Shown here: one piece after another, positions 24,664 to 32,504 of the stretch
Layout: each line of letters starts with the position of its first letter
Numbering within the stretch: the first letter of the stretch is position 1
From: CAZKNF01 sp964554105
GTDB taxonomy: Bacteria > Bacteroidota > Rhodothermia > Rhodothermales > VXPQ01
DNA: 32,504 nucleotides
Assembly: GCA_964554105.1 (NCBI GenBank)
Contig: CAZKNF010000039.1
Location: 1-32,504, forward strand
Direction of reading: 5' to 3'
Made by a program: the position numbers and the translations under genes
Notes under the pieces: generated by a model
The model's database searches: none
What the model was told of the DNA's origin: nothing
Seen by the model: only the letters and a program-made list of their open reading frames with translations

Positions 24664-25620
24664 ATGAAACGCAGAGCATTTTTACGATTGGGCGGCGCGG
24701 GCATAGCGGCTGCGACAGCCGGGAGCACCCTGGCCGCGACGCTTCGGACAGCTCGTGGAACCATCGATCACGCACCCGCTGCAGCGGCACCGCACGCCGC
24801 GACGTGGAAAGGACCTGTATCCATTCGGAAAGCCGTCAAGTACGGCATGATCGACGAGGATCTCTCGATTCAGGGAAAATTTGAGCTGCTGCAAGAACTT
24901 GGATACGACGGAGTCGAGTTGAGCAGCCCGAACGACCTCGATAACGCCGAGGTGGTCGCAGCGCGGGATGCGACGAACATCCCCATTCACGGAGTCGTGG
25001 ATTCCGTGCACTGGAACAAGACGTTGTCGGATCCCGATGCGGCCGTTCGGGCCGAGGGTCTCGCCGGGCTGGAAACGGCACTTCGAGACGCGGATGCATA
25101 CGGCGCTTCGACCGTGCTACTAGTCCCTGCGGTGGTAAACGAAAATGTGTCGTACGACGACGCTTATCATCGTTCACAAGCGGAAATCCGCAAAGCGCTG
25201 CCTCTCGCCGAAGAACTCGGCGTCCGAATCGCGATCGAGAATGTGTGGAATCAGTTTCTGTTCAGTCCGATGGAGTTCGCACGCTACATCGACGATTTCG
25301 AGAGCCCCTGGATCGGCGCCTATTTCGACGTCGGCAACGCCGTCACGTTCGGCTGGCCGGAACAGTGGGTACGGATTCTTGGCGACCGCATCCTCAAGCT
25401 CGATATCAAGGAATACAGCCGCGAACGCCGCGACGAGGCAGGACCATCTGCCGGCTTCCGTGTACCACTCGGCGAAGGCAGCATCGACTGGTCCGCGGTG
25501 CTCGAGGCGCTTGCGGAAATCGGATACGACGGCTGGGCGACGGCCGAGGTGCCCGGCGGCGATCGGGCACGGCTGCAGGAGATCGCCGAAGGCATGAACC
25601 ACGTGCTGGATCTGAAATAG
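24664..25620 (+). CDS. Tat-exported sugar isomerase/epimerase-like TIM barrel (AP endonuclease 2 fold)
   Basis: A 318-residue protein with a twin-arginine signal KRRAFLRLGGAG followed by a hydrophobic Ala-rich stretch, which supports ATG 24664 over in-frame ATGs at 24559 and 24631. The mature part is a xylose-isomerase-like TIM barrel: YDGVELSSP, IPIHGVVDSVHWN, VLLVPAVV, RIAIENVWNQFLF, GAYFDVGNAV, ILKLDIKEYS and GWATAEVPGGD. His, Glu and Asp residues in these motifs (IENVW, FDVGN, LDIKEY, AEVPG) match the metal-binding set of the family. Export by Tat implies a cofactor or metal loaded in the cytoplasm. Relatives isomerise or epimerise free sugars or 3-keto-sugars; the substrate here is unknown. 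The 231 nt upstream should hold its promoter. Confidence 0.86.
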   Translation: MKRRAFLRLGGAGIAAATAGSTLAATLRTARGTIDHAPAAAAPHAATWKGPVSIRKAVKYGMIDEDLSIQGKFELLQELGYDGVELSSPNDLDNAEVVAARDATNIPIHGVVDSVHWNKTLSDPDAAVRAEGLAGLETALRDADAYGASTVLLVPAVVNENVSYDDAYHRSQAEIRKALPLAEELGVRIAIENVWNQFLFSPMEFARYIDDFESPWIGAYFDVGNAVTFGWPEQWVRILGDRILKLDIKEYSRERRDEAGPSAGFRVPLGEGSIDWSAVLEALAEIGYDGWATAEVPGGDRARLQEIAEGMNHVLDLK

Positions 25621-25632
25621 CGTCTGTGCCGG

Positions 25633-25654
25633 CCCGCTGCTGGATCGGGTTTTT
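25633..25654 (+). terminator. Weak rho-independent-like terminator after the isomerase gene
   Basis: CCCG (25633-25636), a 9-nt loop, CGGG (25646-25649), then TTTTT (25650-25654), 12 nt after the stop codon. The stem is only 4-5 bp, so it is marginal. Confidence 0.33.
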
Positions 25655-25761
25655 ACCGAGCGGACCCGCCTGCTTTGTTGAGTCCTGAGATTCAAAATCC
25701 CAAATTGACCTCATTGCCGGCTCCAGCACGCCGGCCCGTGCCATTCAATTCGTCTAGCCGT

Positions 25762-28638
25762 ATGTCTTGCTCGATCTGGATTTCCGCTATTGCGGCCGCA
25801 GTCATCTTGCTCGTCCCCGCAGGTCCGGCAGCCGCCCAAAACGATTCCATTCCCCTGCCCGAACACCCGCGACCCGACCACCNNNNNNNNNNNNNNNNNN
25901 NNNNNNNNNNNNNNNNNNNNNNNNNNNNNNNNNNNNNNNNNNNNNNNNNNNNNNNNNNNNNNNNNNNNNNNNNNNNNNNNNNTGCTGCCGATTCGGGACA
26001 GGTGGGCTCGCCGTATTCGCCCCCCACCGACTTCGACCGCGAAATTCTCGTCCCGTTTTCGTGGGGTGCGCCGCTCTCGGGCGTTCCTGACAGCGGCGAC
26101 GTCGGGTGGTACCGCCGGACGGTTACCGTGCCCGATAGCTGGTCCGGCCGCCGTACGTTCCTCGTGGTCGGCGCTGCCGATTGGAGGACGACAGCCTGGG
26201 TTGACGGAATCGAACTGGGAACGCATCAGGGCGGGTATACGCCATTCGAATTCGAGCTTACGCCGCATGTGAGCGCCGGCGGCACGTTCGAGGTCGTGCT
26301 GCGCGTCGATGATGCGCCCCGTGATTTCAAGCTCGAAGGAAAGCAAGGATATGGACCCGCTCGCGGTATCTGGCAGACGGTATACCTCGAGGCGCGGGGA
26401 ACGCGACCGATCGACTACGTGCATATCTCGCCGGACATCGACGCCGGGATGATAGGGGTGGATGTCGTGCTGATCGAGCCACCTGAAGCGGATACGCCCC
26501 TCGAATTCGAGATCGCCGACGTCGGCACGTTCGCCCACACCGTGCCTGCCGATTCCGAATCGGTTCGTTTCGACGTGCAAATCCCCGACCCGCGGCTCTG
26601 GACGCTTGACGATCCGCACTTGTACGATGCGACCGTCCGCGTCGATGATGATACCTTAGCCACTTATTTCGGGATGCGGTCGATCGGCGTTGTCGATCTT
26701 CCCGAAACCGGCCATCCGTACATCGCGCTCAACGGTGAGCCGGTGTACCTGCAGATCGCACTCGATCAAGCCTACCATCCGGAGGGATACTATACGTTTC
26801 CGTCCGATGCGTTCATGCGTGACGAAATTTTGCGGTCGCGGCAGATCGGACTCAACGGGATGCGGGTGCACGTCAAGGTTGGAATTCCGCGAAAGCTCTA
26901 TTGGGCCGACCGTCTCGGCATGTTGATCATGGCCGACGTGCCGAACAGCTGGGGCGAGCCGACGGAAGCTATGCGCCGTGAGGTTGAGTACGCGATGGAG
27001 CAGATGATCGAGCGCGACTACAATCATCCCTCGATATTCTCTTGGGTGCCGTTCAATGAGACGTGGGGGCTCAAGACGCGTGTAGGCGATCCTGATGACG
27101 GGGAAGTGGACGAAGAGTATACGCCGGAGACGCAGGAATGGGTTGCTGGTGTGTACCGGAAGGCGAAATCGCTGGATCCGACGCGTCTTGTAGAGGATAA
27201 TTCGGTGTGCTGCTACGGGCACACGGAGACGGACATCAATTCATGGCACGTGTATACCGCCGGATATGCGATGGCCGAGCACCTCGACGAGATTGTGGCG
27301 CAGACGTACCCGGGATCCGAATGGAATTTTATGAACGGCCGTACGCAGGGGCGGCAGCCGCTGTTCAACAGTGAGTTCGGCAATGTCTGGGGATATGAGG
27401 GCAGCACGGGCGATGTCGATTGGAGCTGGGACTATCATATTTTCATCAATGAATTTCGTCGCCGGCCGAAGATTGCGGGCTGGCTTTACACGGAGCATCA
27501 CGACGTCGTGAACGAGTGGAACGGGTACTGGAAGTACGACCGCTCGCAAAAATTCACGGGACTCGATGATCTCGTCGAAGGAATGAGTCTGCGCGACCTC
27601 CATGCGCCTTTCTACGTGGTGGTTGGCGAGCCGAGCGAGATCAGCCACGAAGTATCGCCGGGTGAGGTGGTGGACGTTCCGCTGTGGGCTTCGTTCATGA
27701 CCGGATCGAGCGCGCACGGTGACCGGCTTCGGCTAGAAGCCGAGCTGTACGGATGGGATACGCTGGGCCGGAAGTGGTCATCGGGGTCGATGCCGCCGCG
27801 GCAGGTAGGATTCAGTCCCTGGCGCTCTGAAGAACTGGCACCGCTGTCGGTGACGATGCCCGATCAGGCTGGTCTGGCGGTGCTGGCTGTGCGGCTGTTT
27901 GACGCTACGGGCGCGGTACTGCATCGCAACTTCACAACGTTCGTGATCGGCAGCCCGACCGATGCACCGTCCGCGGCGGGCGAGGAAAGCACGTTGCGTG
28001 CGGTGCGCGTCGCGCCGACTTCATTCTCCGAGGCCGACTGGTCGATCAGGCAGTGGGATGTACTCGATGGCTTGAAAGTCAACGGCACGGGGGCAGGGTA
28101 CTTCGAATACACGGTGTCCTGGCCGTCCGATCTGCAATTGGAAGAAATCGATGGGGCCTCGTTCGTTTTCGAGGCATCCGCCAAACAACTCTTCGGGAAG
28201 GATCGTGAGGCCTACGAAGCGGGCGGCGACTACATGCGCGGCCGCGGCGCACATGATCCAAGCCTGAATCCAAATGCGTATCCCATGACGGATGAAACAC
28301 GCTTCGCTAGCGCGGTAACGGTATCGTTCGACGGAGTTGCGAGCGGCACGTTCGAGCTGGACGACGATCCGGCCGATCATCGGGGCATCCTATCGTGGCA
28401 TTCCCAGCCGCGGGACCGGAGGCTCCGCGAAGCAGGTTCCTACGGGCAGCTGATCGAAGCACCGGTGCCTCGCGACGTGCTGCGTGAAGCAGCGGAGCGC
28501 GGCGAGCTGACAGTTCGACTGGAGGTGTCTGAGGCGCTTCCGCACGGTCTCGCAATCTACGGCGCCCGTTTCGGGCGCTATCCGGTGGATCCAACCCTGA
28601 AGTTCGTATTGCGTGCCGGCGTTACAAAGCTGGAATGA
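25762..28638 (+). CDS. Exported glycoside hydrolase family 2 enzyme, interrupted by an assembly gap
   Basis: Signal peptide CSIWISAIAAAVILLVPAGPAAAQ from ATG 25762, then IPLPEHPRPDH before 100 N. After the gap come the GH2 sugar-binding domain (VPFSWGAPLSG, GWYRRTVTVPD, ADWRTTAWVDGIELGTHQGGYTPFEFEL), the immunoglobulin-like domain, and the TIM barrel with the acid/base Glu in FNETWG (nt 27058-27060) and the probable nucleophile Glu in FNSEFGNVWGYEG (nt 27373-27375). A C-terminal beta-rich extension follows. The flanks share one frame if the gap is 100 nt, and about 33 residues is what the missing start of the sugar-binding domain (the LNGxWxF region) would need, so one intact gene is likely. 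GH2 covers beta-galactosidases, beta-glucuronidases, beta-mannosidases and others; the specificity is not evident. Confidence 0.85.
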   Translation: MSCSIWISAIAAAVILLVPAGPAAAQNDSIPLPEHPRPDHXXXXXXXXXXXXXXXXXXXXXXXXXXXXXXXXXXAADSGQVGSPYSPPTDFDREILVPFSWGAPLSGVPDSGDVGWYRRTVTVPDSWSGRRTFLVVGAADWRTTAWVDGIELGTHQGGYTPFEFELTPHVSAGGTFEVVLRVDDAPRDFKLEGKQGYGPARGIWQTVYLEARGTRPIDYVHISPDIDAGMIGVDVVLIEPPEADTPLEFEIADVGTFAHTVPADSESVRFDVQIPDPRLWTLDDPHLYDATVRVDDDTLATYFGMRSIGVVDLPETGHPYIALNGEPVYLQIALDQAYHPEGYYTFPSDAFMRDEILRSRQIGLNGMRVHVKVGIPRKLYWADRLGMLIMADVPNSWGEPTEAMRREVEYAMEQMIERDYNHPSIFSWVPFNETWGLKTRVGDPDDGEVDEEYTPETQEWVAGVYRKAKSLDPTRLVEDNSVCCYGHTETDINSWHVYTAGYAMAEHLDEIVAQTYPGSEWNFMNGRTQGRQPLFNSEFGNVWGYEGSTGDVDWSWDYHIFINEFRRRPKIAGWLYTEHHDVVNEWNGYWKYDRSQKFTGLDDLVEGMSLRDLHAPFYVVVGEPSEISHEVSPGEVVDVPLWASFMTGSSAHGDRLRLEAELYGWDTLGRKWSSGSMPPRQVGFSPWRSEELAPLSVTMPDQAGLAVLAVRLFDATGAVLHRNFTTFVIGSPTDAPSAAGEESTLRAVRVAPTSFSEADWSIRQWDVLDGLKVNGTGAGYFEYTVSWPSDLQLEEIDGASFVFEASAKQLFGKDREAYEAGGDYMRGRGAHDPSLNPNAYPMTDETRFASAVTVSFDGVASGTFELDDDPADHRGILSWHSQPRDRRLREAGSYGQLIEAPVPRDVLREAAERGELTVRLEVSEALPHGLAIYGARFGRYPVDPTLKFVLRAGVTKLE
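25883..25982. other. Assembly gap (100 N)
   Basis: Exactly 100 undetermined bases, the conventional placeholder for a scaffold gap of unknown size. It falls inside the GH2 gene. Confidence 0.98.
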
Positions 28639-28716
28639 TACCCGTCGCTGCCTGTCAATTGATGGTGCTGTCGGTAGACTGATGCGTCGAATGCCGCGGT
28701 CTTACGTACGTTCACA

Positions 28717-30360
28717 ATGCCGGAGCACAACGATCATGAATCCCAGAACGGCGGGATGCCCATGGGCAGCCGAGGCGTGACACGGCCCATGGCTCAGCGG
28801 CAGATCAAAGAACATCACCAGCAGCATCACCAGGACCAAGACGATCAGCAGCAGGGCGATCATCATGGCGGGCAGCGCGGCGATGAACACCGCCGACAGC
28901 CCGAGCACCAGCAGGAGCACCAGCATGGCGTAGGTCACGGGGAGCCGTATTCCGACGCCCGCTATCAGATGCTCCGCATGCATCACAAACAAACGCTGTG
29001 GATTTATTGGGCGCTCATCCTGTTCGGTGGCTGGACGCTTCTCGCTCCGTTCAATTTCGGGTATTTGAACGACGCGCTATGGGTAGATCCTTCAGGCGGG
29101 CGGGGGGTCTGGTGGAGCGATGCGACGCACACGAGTCTCCGCGCCTGGCTGATGACGTGGAGCGACGTGATCAGCGGCCTGCTTCTTATCGGACTCGGTT
29201 GGCGATCGCTTCGACCGGATCGGCCGATAAGCGTGTGGCTGGCCTGCGGCGTCGGCGCCTGGATGTCCGCGGCGCCCCTTCTATTCTGGGCGCCCGTGGC
29301 TGCGGCGTATGTCAACGGTACGCTCGTCGGACTGCTCGTGATCGCCCTTACCATCCTGATACCCGGCATGCCCAACATGCCGCTGTACATGAAGATGGGC
29401 GGGGCCACACCGCCCGGCTGGACCTACAATCCGTCGAGCTGGCCGCAGAGATGGATCATGATCGTGCTCGGATTTGCAGGTCTACTGGCTTCGCGCTACC
29501 TGGCCATGTTCCAGTTGGGGTACATCGACGCAATATGGGATCCCTTTTTCGGTGAATCGACACGGCTGGTATTGAACTCGGATATGTCGCATTCCCTGCC
29601 GGTCTCCGATGCGGGTCTCGGTGCGCTTGCCTACACGTTCGAGTTCTTAATGGGGTTCATGGGCGCACCGACTCGATGGCGCACCATGCCCTGGATGGTC
29701 ACATTCTTCGGTATTCTGGTCATCCCGCTCGGCCTCGTACACATTTTCCTCGTGATCTCCCAGCCCGTAGTCGTCGGCGCCTGGTGCACGTTCTGCCTGG
29801 TTGCCGCGGCGATTATGCTTCCGATGATCCCTCTCGAGGCGGACGAGGTCATCGCAATGGCGCAGCATATGAAGCGCACGAAGAAGCGTGACGGCTTCTG
29901 GAAGGTGTTCTGGAAGGGCGGTGATCCGGGTGAGAGTCAGATGGACGAGCGAACTCCGCCGATCGTGTCGCTCCCCGATAGACCGGGCGCGGTCGTCAGG
30001 TCATCCGTCTGGGGGATGAGTGTTCCGTGGACACTGGCTGTGTCGACCGTGGCCGGAATTGCGATGATGGCGATTCCCGGTACGCTCGACGTCGTCAAGC
30101 CTGCCGCTGCCGTATTCCATCTGGGGGGATCGCTTGTGGTGGTGACCTCTGTGATCGCGATGGGCGAGCCGCTGCGGATAGGCCGATTTCTCAACGTACT
30201 TCTCGGCATTGTCCTTGCGGCCGGACCGTGGATTCTCGACGGTGCCGGATTGACGGCGCAGCTTTCCGGGCTTCTGGCGGGTGCGGCGGTGATGGCTCTT
30301 TCAGTCCCCCGCGGACCCGTCCGCGAGCACTTCGGAGACTGGGACAGGCTGGTCCGATAA
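28717..30360 (+). CDS. SPW-VKOR-SPW membrane protein with His/Gln-rich N-terminus
   Basis: A 547-residue protein. Residues ~1-88 are a hydrophilic His/Gln/Asp-rich tail; membrane segments start at LWIYWALILFGGWTLLAP. The first SPW-like domain spans ~95-225 (WSDVISGLLLIGLGW, GAWMSAAPLLFW). A vitamin K epoxide reductase-like domain spans ~240-390 with the redox pair Cys357-Cys360 (WCTFC) and WDPFFGESTRLVLNSD followed by PVSDAGLGALAYTFE. A second SPW-like region is ~435-530 (FLNVLLGIVLAAGPWIL). VKOR proteins normally use a further loop Cys pair to oxidise DsbA-like partners; here that loop has none. The tail could bind metal. ATG 28717 has no clear ribosome binding site; a start at 28969 or 28978 (before HHKQTLW) is possible and would remove the tail. 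Confidence 0.8.
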   Translation: MPEHNDHESQNGGMPMGSRGVTRPMAQRQIKEHHQQHHQDQDDQQQGDHHGGQRGDEHRRQPEHQQEHQHGVGHGEPYSDARYQMLRMHHKQTLWIYWALILFGGWTLLAPFNFGYLNDALWVDPSGGRGVWWSDATHTSLRAWLMTWSDVISGLLLIGLGWRSLRPDRPISVWLACGVGAWMSAAPLLFWAPVAAAYVNGTLVGLLVIALTILIPGMPNMPLYMKMGGATPPGWTYNPSSWPQRWIMIVLGFAGLLASRYLAMFQLGYIDAIWDPFFGESTRLVLNSDMSHSLPVSDAGLGALAYTFEFLMGFMGAPTRWRTMPWMVTFFGILVIPLGLVHIFLVISQPVVVGAWCTFCLVAAAIMLPMIPLEADEVIAMAQHMKRTKKRDGFWKVFWKGGDPGESQMDERTPPIVSLPDRPGAVVRSSVWGMSVPWTLAVSTVAGIAMMAIPGTLDVVKPAAAVFHLGGSLVVVTSVIAMGEPLRIGRFLNVLLGIVLAAGPWILDGAGLTAQLSGLLAGAAVMALSVPRGPVREHFGDWDRLVR

Positions 30361-30445
30361 GCATCTGATATGCAGCGGCGCAGTTGCTTCTCCCGTTGTT
30401 TTCTTGCCGAGGTCCGTTCATCCTGCCGCGCCAGCGACGAATGAG

Positions 30446-32504
30446 CTATTTACGCGGTCTCGTACGATTCGTCGGCTCGGCCTGGAGGGGATCGTCGGGC
30501 CAGTAGTGCTTCGGGTACCTACCGCGCATATCCTTGCGAACGTCGAAATATCCGCTTCGCCAGAAGCTTTCGAGATCCTGCGTCACCTGCACGAGACGGT
30601 GAGCGGGCGAGAGGAGATGCAATGTGAGCGCAATCGACCCACGATCAATCCGCGGCGTATCTGTGACGCCGAACATCTCCTGAAGTCGGACCGCCAGGAC
30701 CGGCGATGTCGGATCGCTGTAGTCGATGGGAATTCTGGATCCGCTGGGCGCTTGCACGTGCGTCGGCGCACGGTCATCCAACTCCGAGCGCTGCTCCCAG
30801 GTAAGAAGGCGCATGAGGATGTCCGTAAGATCGAGCCGTTGAAGTTCCTCGGCACGCTTGATTCCGTAAACGTGCGGTTTTAGCCATGTGTCAAGCGTCT
30901 GCAGCAGCGCCTCATCCGATGCATTCGGAAAATCCTCATCCCGAGCATGCAAAAAGCTCATTCGATCCCGAAGGCGCCGGGCGGATTTCGACCAGGGCAG
31001 CAACTCCAGCCCGCTCTCCCGGACGCCCTCGAGGACTGCATCGGCCATCATCTCCGGATCCGGATCGCGCAATGGACCATCCTTCAGGATGAGTGCATCG
31101 AGTTGAAGTTGTTCACGTGCCCGCACTGCGCCGTCTGCCCACTCGATGCGCTGAACGACCTTCGTCTGGCCTCCGAAATAGGCCTCTATGTCGGCGAGTG
31201 CCACGGGAGCGGCAAGAAAGATGCGCCCTTCCGCCCCGCGGTCGTCGAGATCTGCCACCGCGAGGAACTCGGCACTAGAAAGCAGCTGAGCCTCACGCAG
31301 CGCAGCGCTTCGGCCGTTCCGCAGGCGAAAGCGTCCTTCGGAGCCGGCTTTGAGCTGTGCGATGCGATCCGGATAGGCGAACGCCAGCAGGAGACCGGTG
31401 GCCTCGGTCCCACCGGCTGGGCCTGAATCCTGGCCTTGCAAGCCGAGCTTTCTCTTCAGGTGGTCGGCAAGCTTCAGGATGCGCCGCGCAGCGCCTACGT
31501 TGACCTCGACGCTGCCTGCGTAGGACGCATCCGCGCGGCTGCGGTGGCGAAGGTCTTGCAACGCCTGAACACGAAGACGGAGATCCGCTTCCGCCACGCC
31601 GCCTGACGCCCGGAAGATGTCGCGCTCGCTGAGCAGGGCGGCGATCTCGCACGCCAGATTGCCGAGGCCGAGGGTTATGCCGCTCAGGACGAGGTGAGCG
31701 AGACGCGGATGGAGCCCTTGCTCGGCCATATCCCGGCCGTGATCCGTAATGACGCCGTCGGAATCAAGCCCACCGAGTCGCCGGAGGAGGTCGCCGGCCT
31801 GGGCGAACGCGGCGGAAGGCGGCGGATCCATCCACCTCAATTCGGAGGGATCGCGTACGCCCCAGCGGGCAAGCTCGAGCACGAGGGATGTCAGATCGGC
31901 GTGGGCAATCTCAGGAGGACTGTGTGGATCGAGATGATGCTGATCCAGCTGCGTCCAGAGACGGTAGCACACACCGGGGCCGAGGCGACCGGCACGACCG
32001 CGTCGTTGATCTGCCGAGGCCTTCGACACCGGTATCGTCGCGAGAAAGGTCATGCCGCTGCGGGGCGAAAAGCGCGGCACGCGCATCCGCCCTGCGTCCA
32101 CGACGATGCGCACGCCCTCGATGGTGAGGCTGGATTCCGCGATATCCGTCGACAGCACTACTTTCCGACGTCCGGGCGGCGACGGCTCGATAGCGCGATC
32201 CTGTTCGTTCTGGGGCAGGCTGCCGAAGAGGGGATAAACGTCTGCATCGGCTCCCGAGAGGCGCTCCTCGGTACGGCGGATTTCGGCAGCACCCGGAAGG
32301 AATACGAGGATGTCACCCTCGGAATGCTCGTCCAGAGCGTGTCGCACCGTTCGAGCGGCGACCTCCTCGATGCGCCCTTCCGCCGGAAATTCGAGGTAGC
32401 GAGTTTCGACCGGGAAGCTCCGGCCTCTGCTCGTGATCACCGGGGCATCGCCGAGCAATCGAGATACTCCGGCACTTTCGAGCGTCGCCGACATCACGAG
32501 CAAT
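30446..32504 (-). CDS. hrpB: ATP-dependent helicase HrpB, 5'-truncated at the window edge
   Basis: The visible ~685 residues are the C-terminal four-fifths of a DEAH-box helicase of the HrpB family. They start just before motif III (MSATL). Motif V is STDIAESSLTIEG and motif VI is QRRGRAGR. The HA2 domain (DLTSLVLELARWGV, RLGGLDSDGVITDHGRDMAEQGLHPRLAHLV) and the HrpB C-terminal domain follow, ending in YPKHYWPDDPLQAEPTNRTRP, typical of HrpB. The Walker A and DEAH motifs lie beyond the window. HrpB is a widespread RNA helicase-like ATPase of poorly defined role. It converges on the SPW-VKOR gene with 85 nt between stops and is not related to the sugar loci. Confidence 0.95.
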   Translation of the reverse strand, partial: LLVMSATLESAGVSRLLGDAPVITSRGRSFPVETRYLEFPAEGRIEEVAARTVRHALDEHSEGDILVFLPGAAEIRRTEERLSGADADVYPLFGSLPQNEQDRAIEPSPPGRRKVVLSTDIAESSLTIEGVRIVVDAGRMRVPRFSPRSGMTFLATIPVSKASADQRRGRAGRLGPGVCYRLWTQLDQHHLDPHSPPEIAHADLTSLVLELARWGVRDPSELRWMDPPPSAAFAQAGDLLRRLGGLDSDGVITDHGRDMAEQGLHPRLAHLVLSGITLGLGNLACEIAALLSERDIFRASGGVAEADLRLRVQALQDLRHRSRADASYAGSVEVNVGAARRILKLADHLKRKLGLQGQDSGPAGGTEATGLLLAFAYPDRIAQLKAGSEGRFRLRNGRSAALREAQLLSSAEFLAVADLDDRGAEGRIFLAAPVALADIEAYFGGQTKVVQRIEWADGAVRAREQLQLDALILKDGPLRDPDPEMMADAVLEGVRESGLELLPWSKSARRLRDRMSFLHARDEDFPNASDEALLQTLDTWLKPHVYGIKRAEELQRLDLTDILMRLLTWEQRSELDDRAPTHVQAPSGSRIPIDYSDPTSPVLAVRLQEMFGVTDTPRIDRGSIALTLHLLSPAHRLVQVTQDLESFWRSGYFDVRKDMRGRYPKHYWPDDPLQAEPTNRTRPRK

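Noticed and set aside
28702..28992. Minus-strand open frame encoding a very hydrophobic 96-residue peptide opposite the His/Gln-rich tail
   Set aside because: The complement of CAC/CAG/GAC codons reads as Val/Leu codons, so a hydrophobic shadow is expected; the plus-strand frame continues into a recognisable SPW-VKOR protein.
30361..30445. Possible bidirectional terminator between the VKOR and hrpB genes
   Set aside because: Only short imperfect inverted repeats such as GCAT-N5-ATGC and no T-run; not enough to call.

Overview
The window is about 32.5 kb of high-GC (by eye near 60%) Gram-negative DNA, densely coding. A Por/T9SS-type C-terminal sorting tail on the first protein, lipoprotein signals, a planctomycete-style (PVC-type) haem-binding dehydrogenase, SPW/VKOR membrane proteins and a Thermus-type xylose isomerase together suggest a Bacteroidota-related lineage with high GC, most likely Rhodothermota. 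This is inferred from gene content only; there is no rRNA or tRNA here. A run of 100 N (25883-25982) shows that the sequence is a draft scaffold.

Region 1 (2-12200, + strand) looks like a beta-1,2-glucan / sophoro-oligosaccharide utilisation locus: two tandem GH144-type glucanases (one with a T9SS tail, one a lipoprotein), a lipoprotein solute-binding protein, two ABC permeases, a very large cytoplasmic GH94 phosphorylase resembling the C-terminal half of cyclic beta-1,2-glucan synthase, and a xylose/glucose isomerase. Polymer would be cut outside the cell or at the outer membrane, oligomers imported by the ABC system, and phosphorolysed inside to glucose-1-phosphate. No ABC ATPase, SusC/SusD pair or regulator is in the window.

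Region 2 (12296-19312) has a MazG-like pyrophosphohydrolase, an amidohydrolase (lactonase-like) and an enolase-superfamily enzyme on +. They converge on a four-gene minus-strand operon: SDR, DapA-like aldolase, NRAMP-like transporter and exported Gfo/Idh/MocA oxidoreductase. This reads as a sugar-acid pathway. The two convergent 3' ends share a threefold 17-bp tandem repeat that contains both stop codons.

Region 3 (19421-24432): a PVC-type cytochrome c dehydrogenase diverges from the SDR operon. A SatD-family protein with a DUF3307 membrane protein follows on the minus strand. The SatD gene is preceded by three 18-bp palindromes at an exact 29-bp period that overlap promoter-like boxes, the clearest unexplained regulatory signal in the window. 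A small Dabb protein lies just upstream.

Region 4 (24664-32504): a Tat-exported TIM-barrel isomerase/epimerase-like protein, an exported GH2 glycosidase interrupted by the assembly gap, an SPW-VKOR-SPW membrane protein with a His/Gln-rich N-terminus, and the truncated helicase gene hrpB. No stretch longer than about 300 bases lacks a gene; the longest gap, 24433-24663, is intergenic between divergent genes and holds nothing I can name with confidence.
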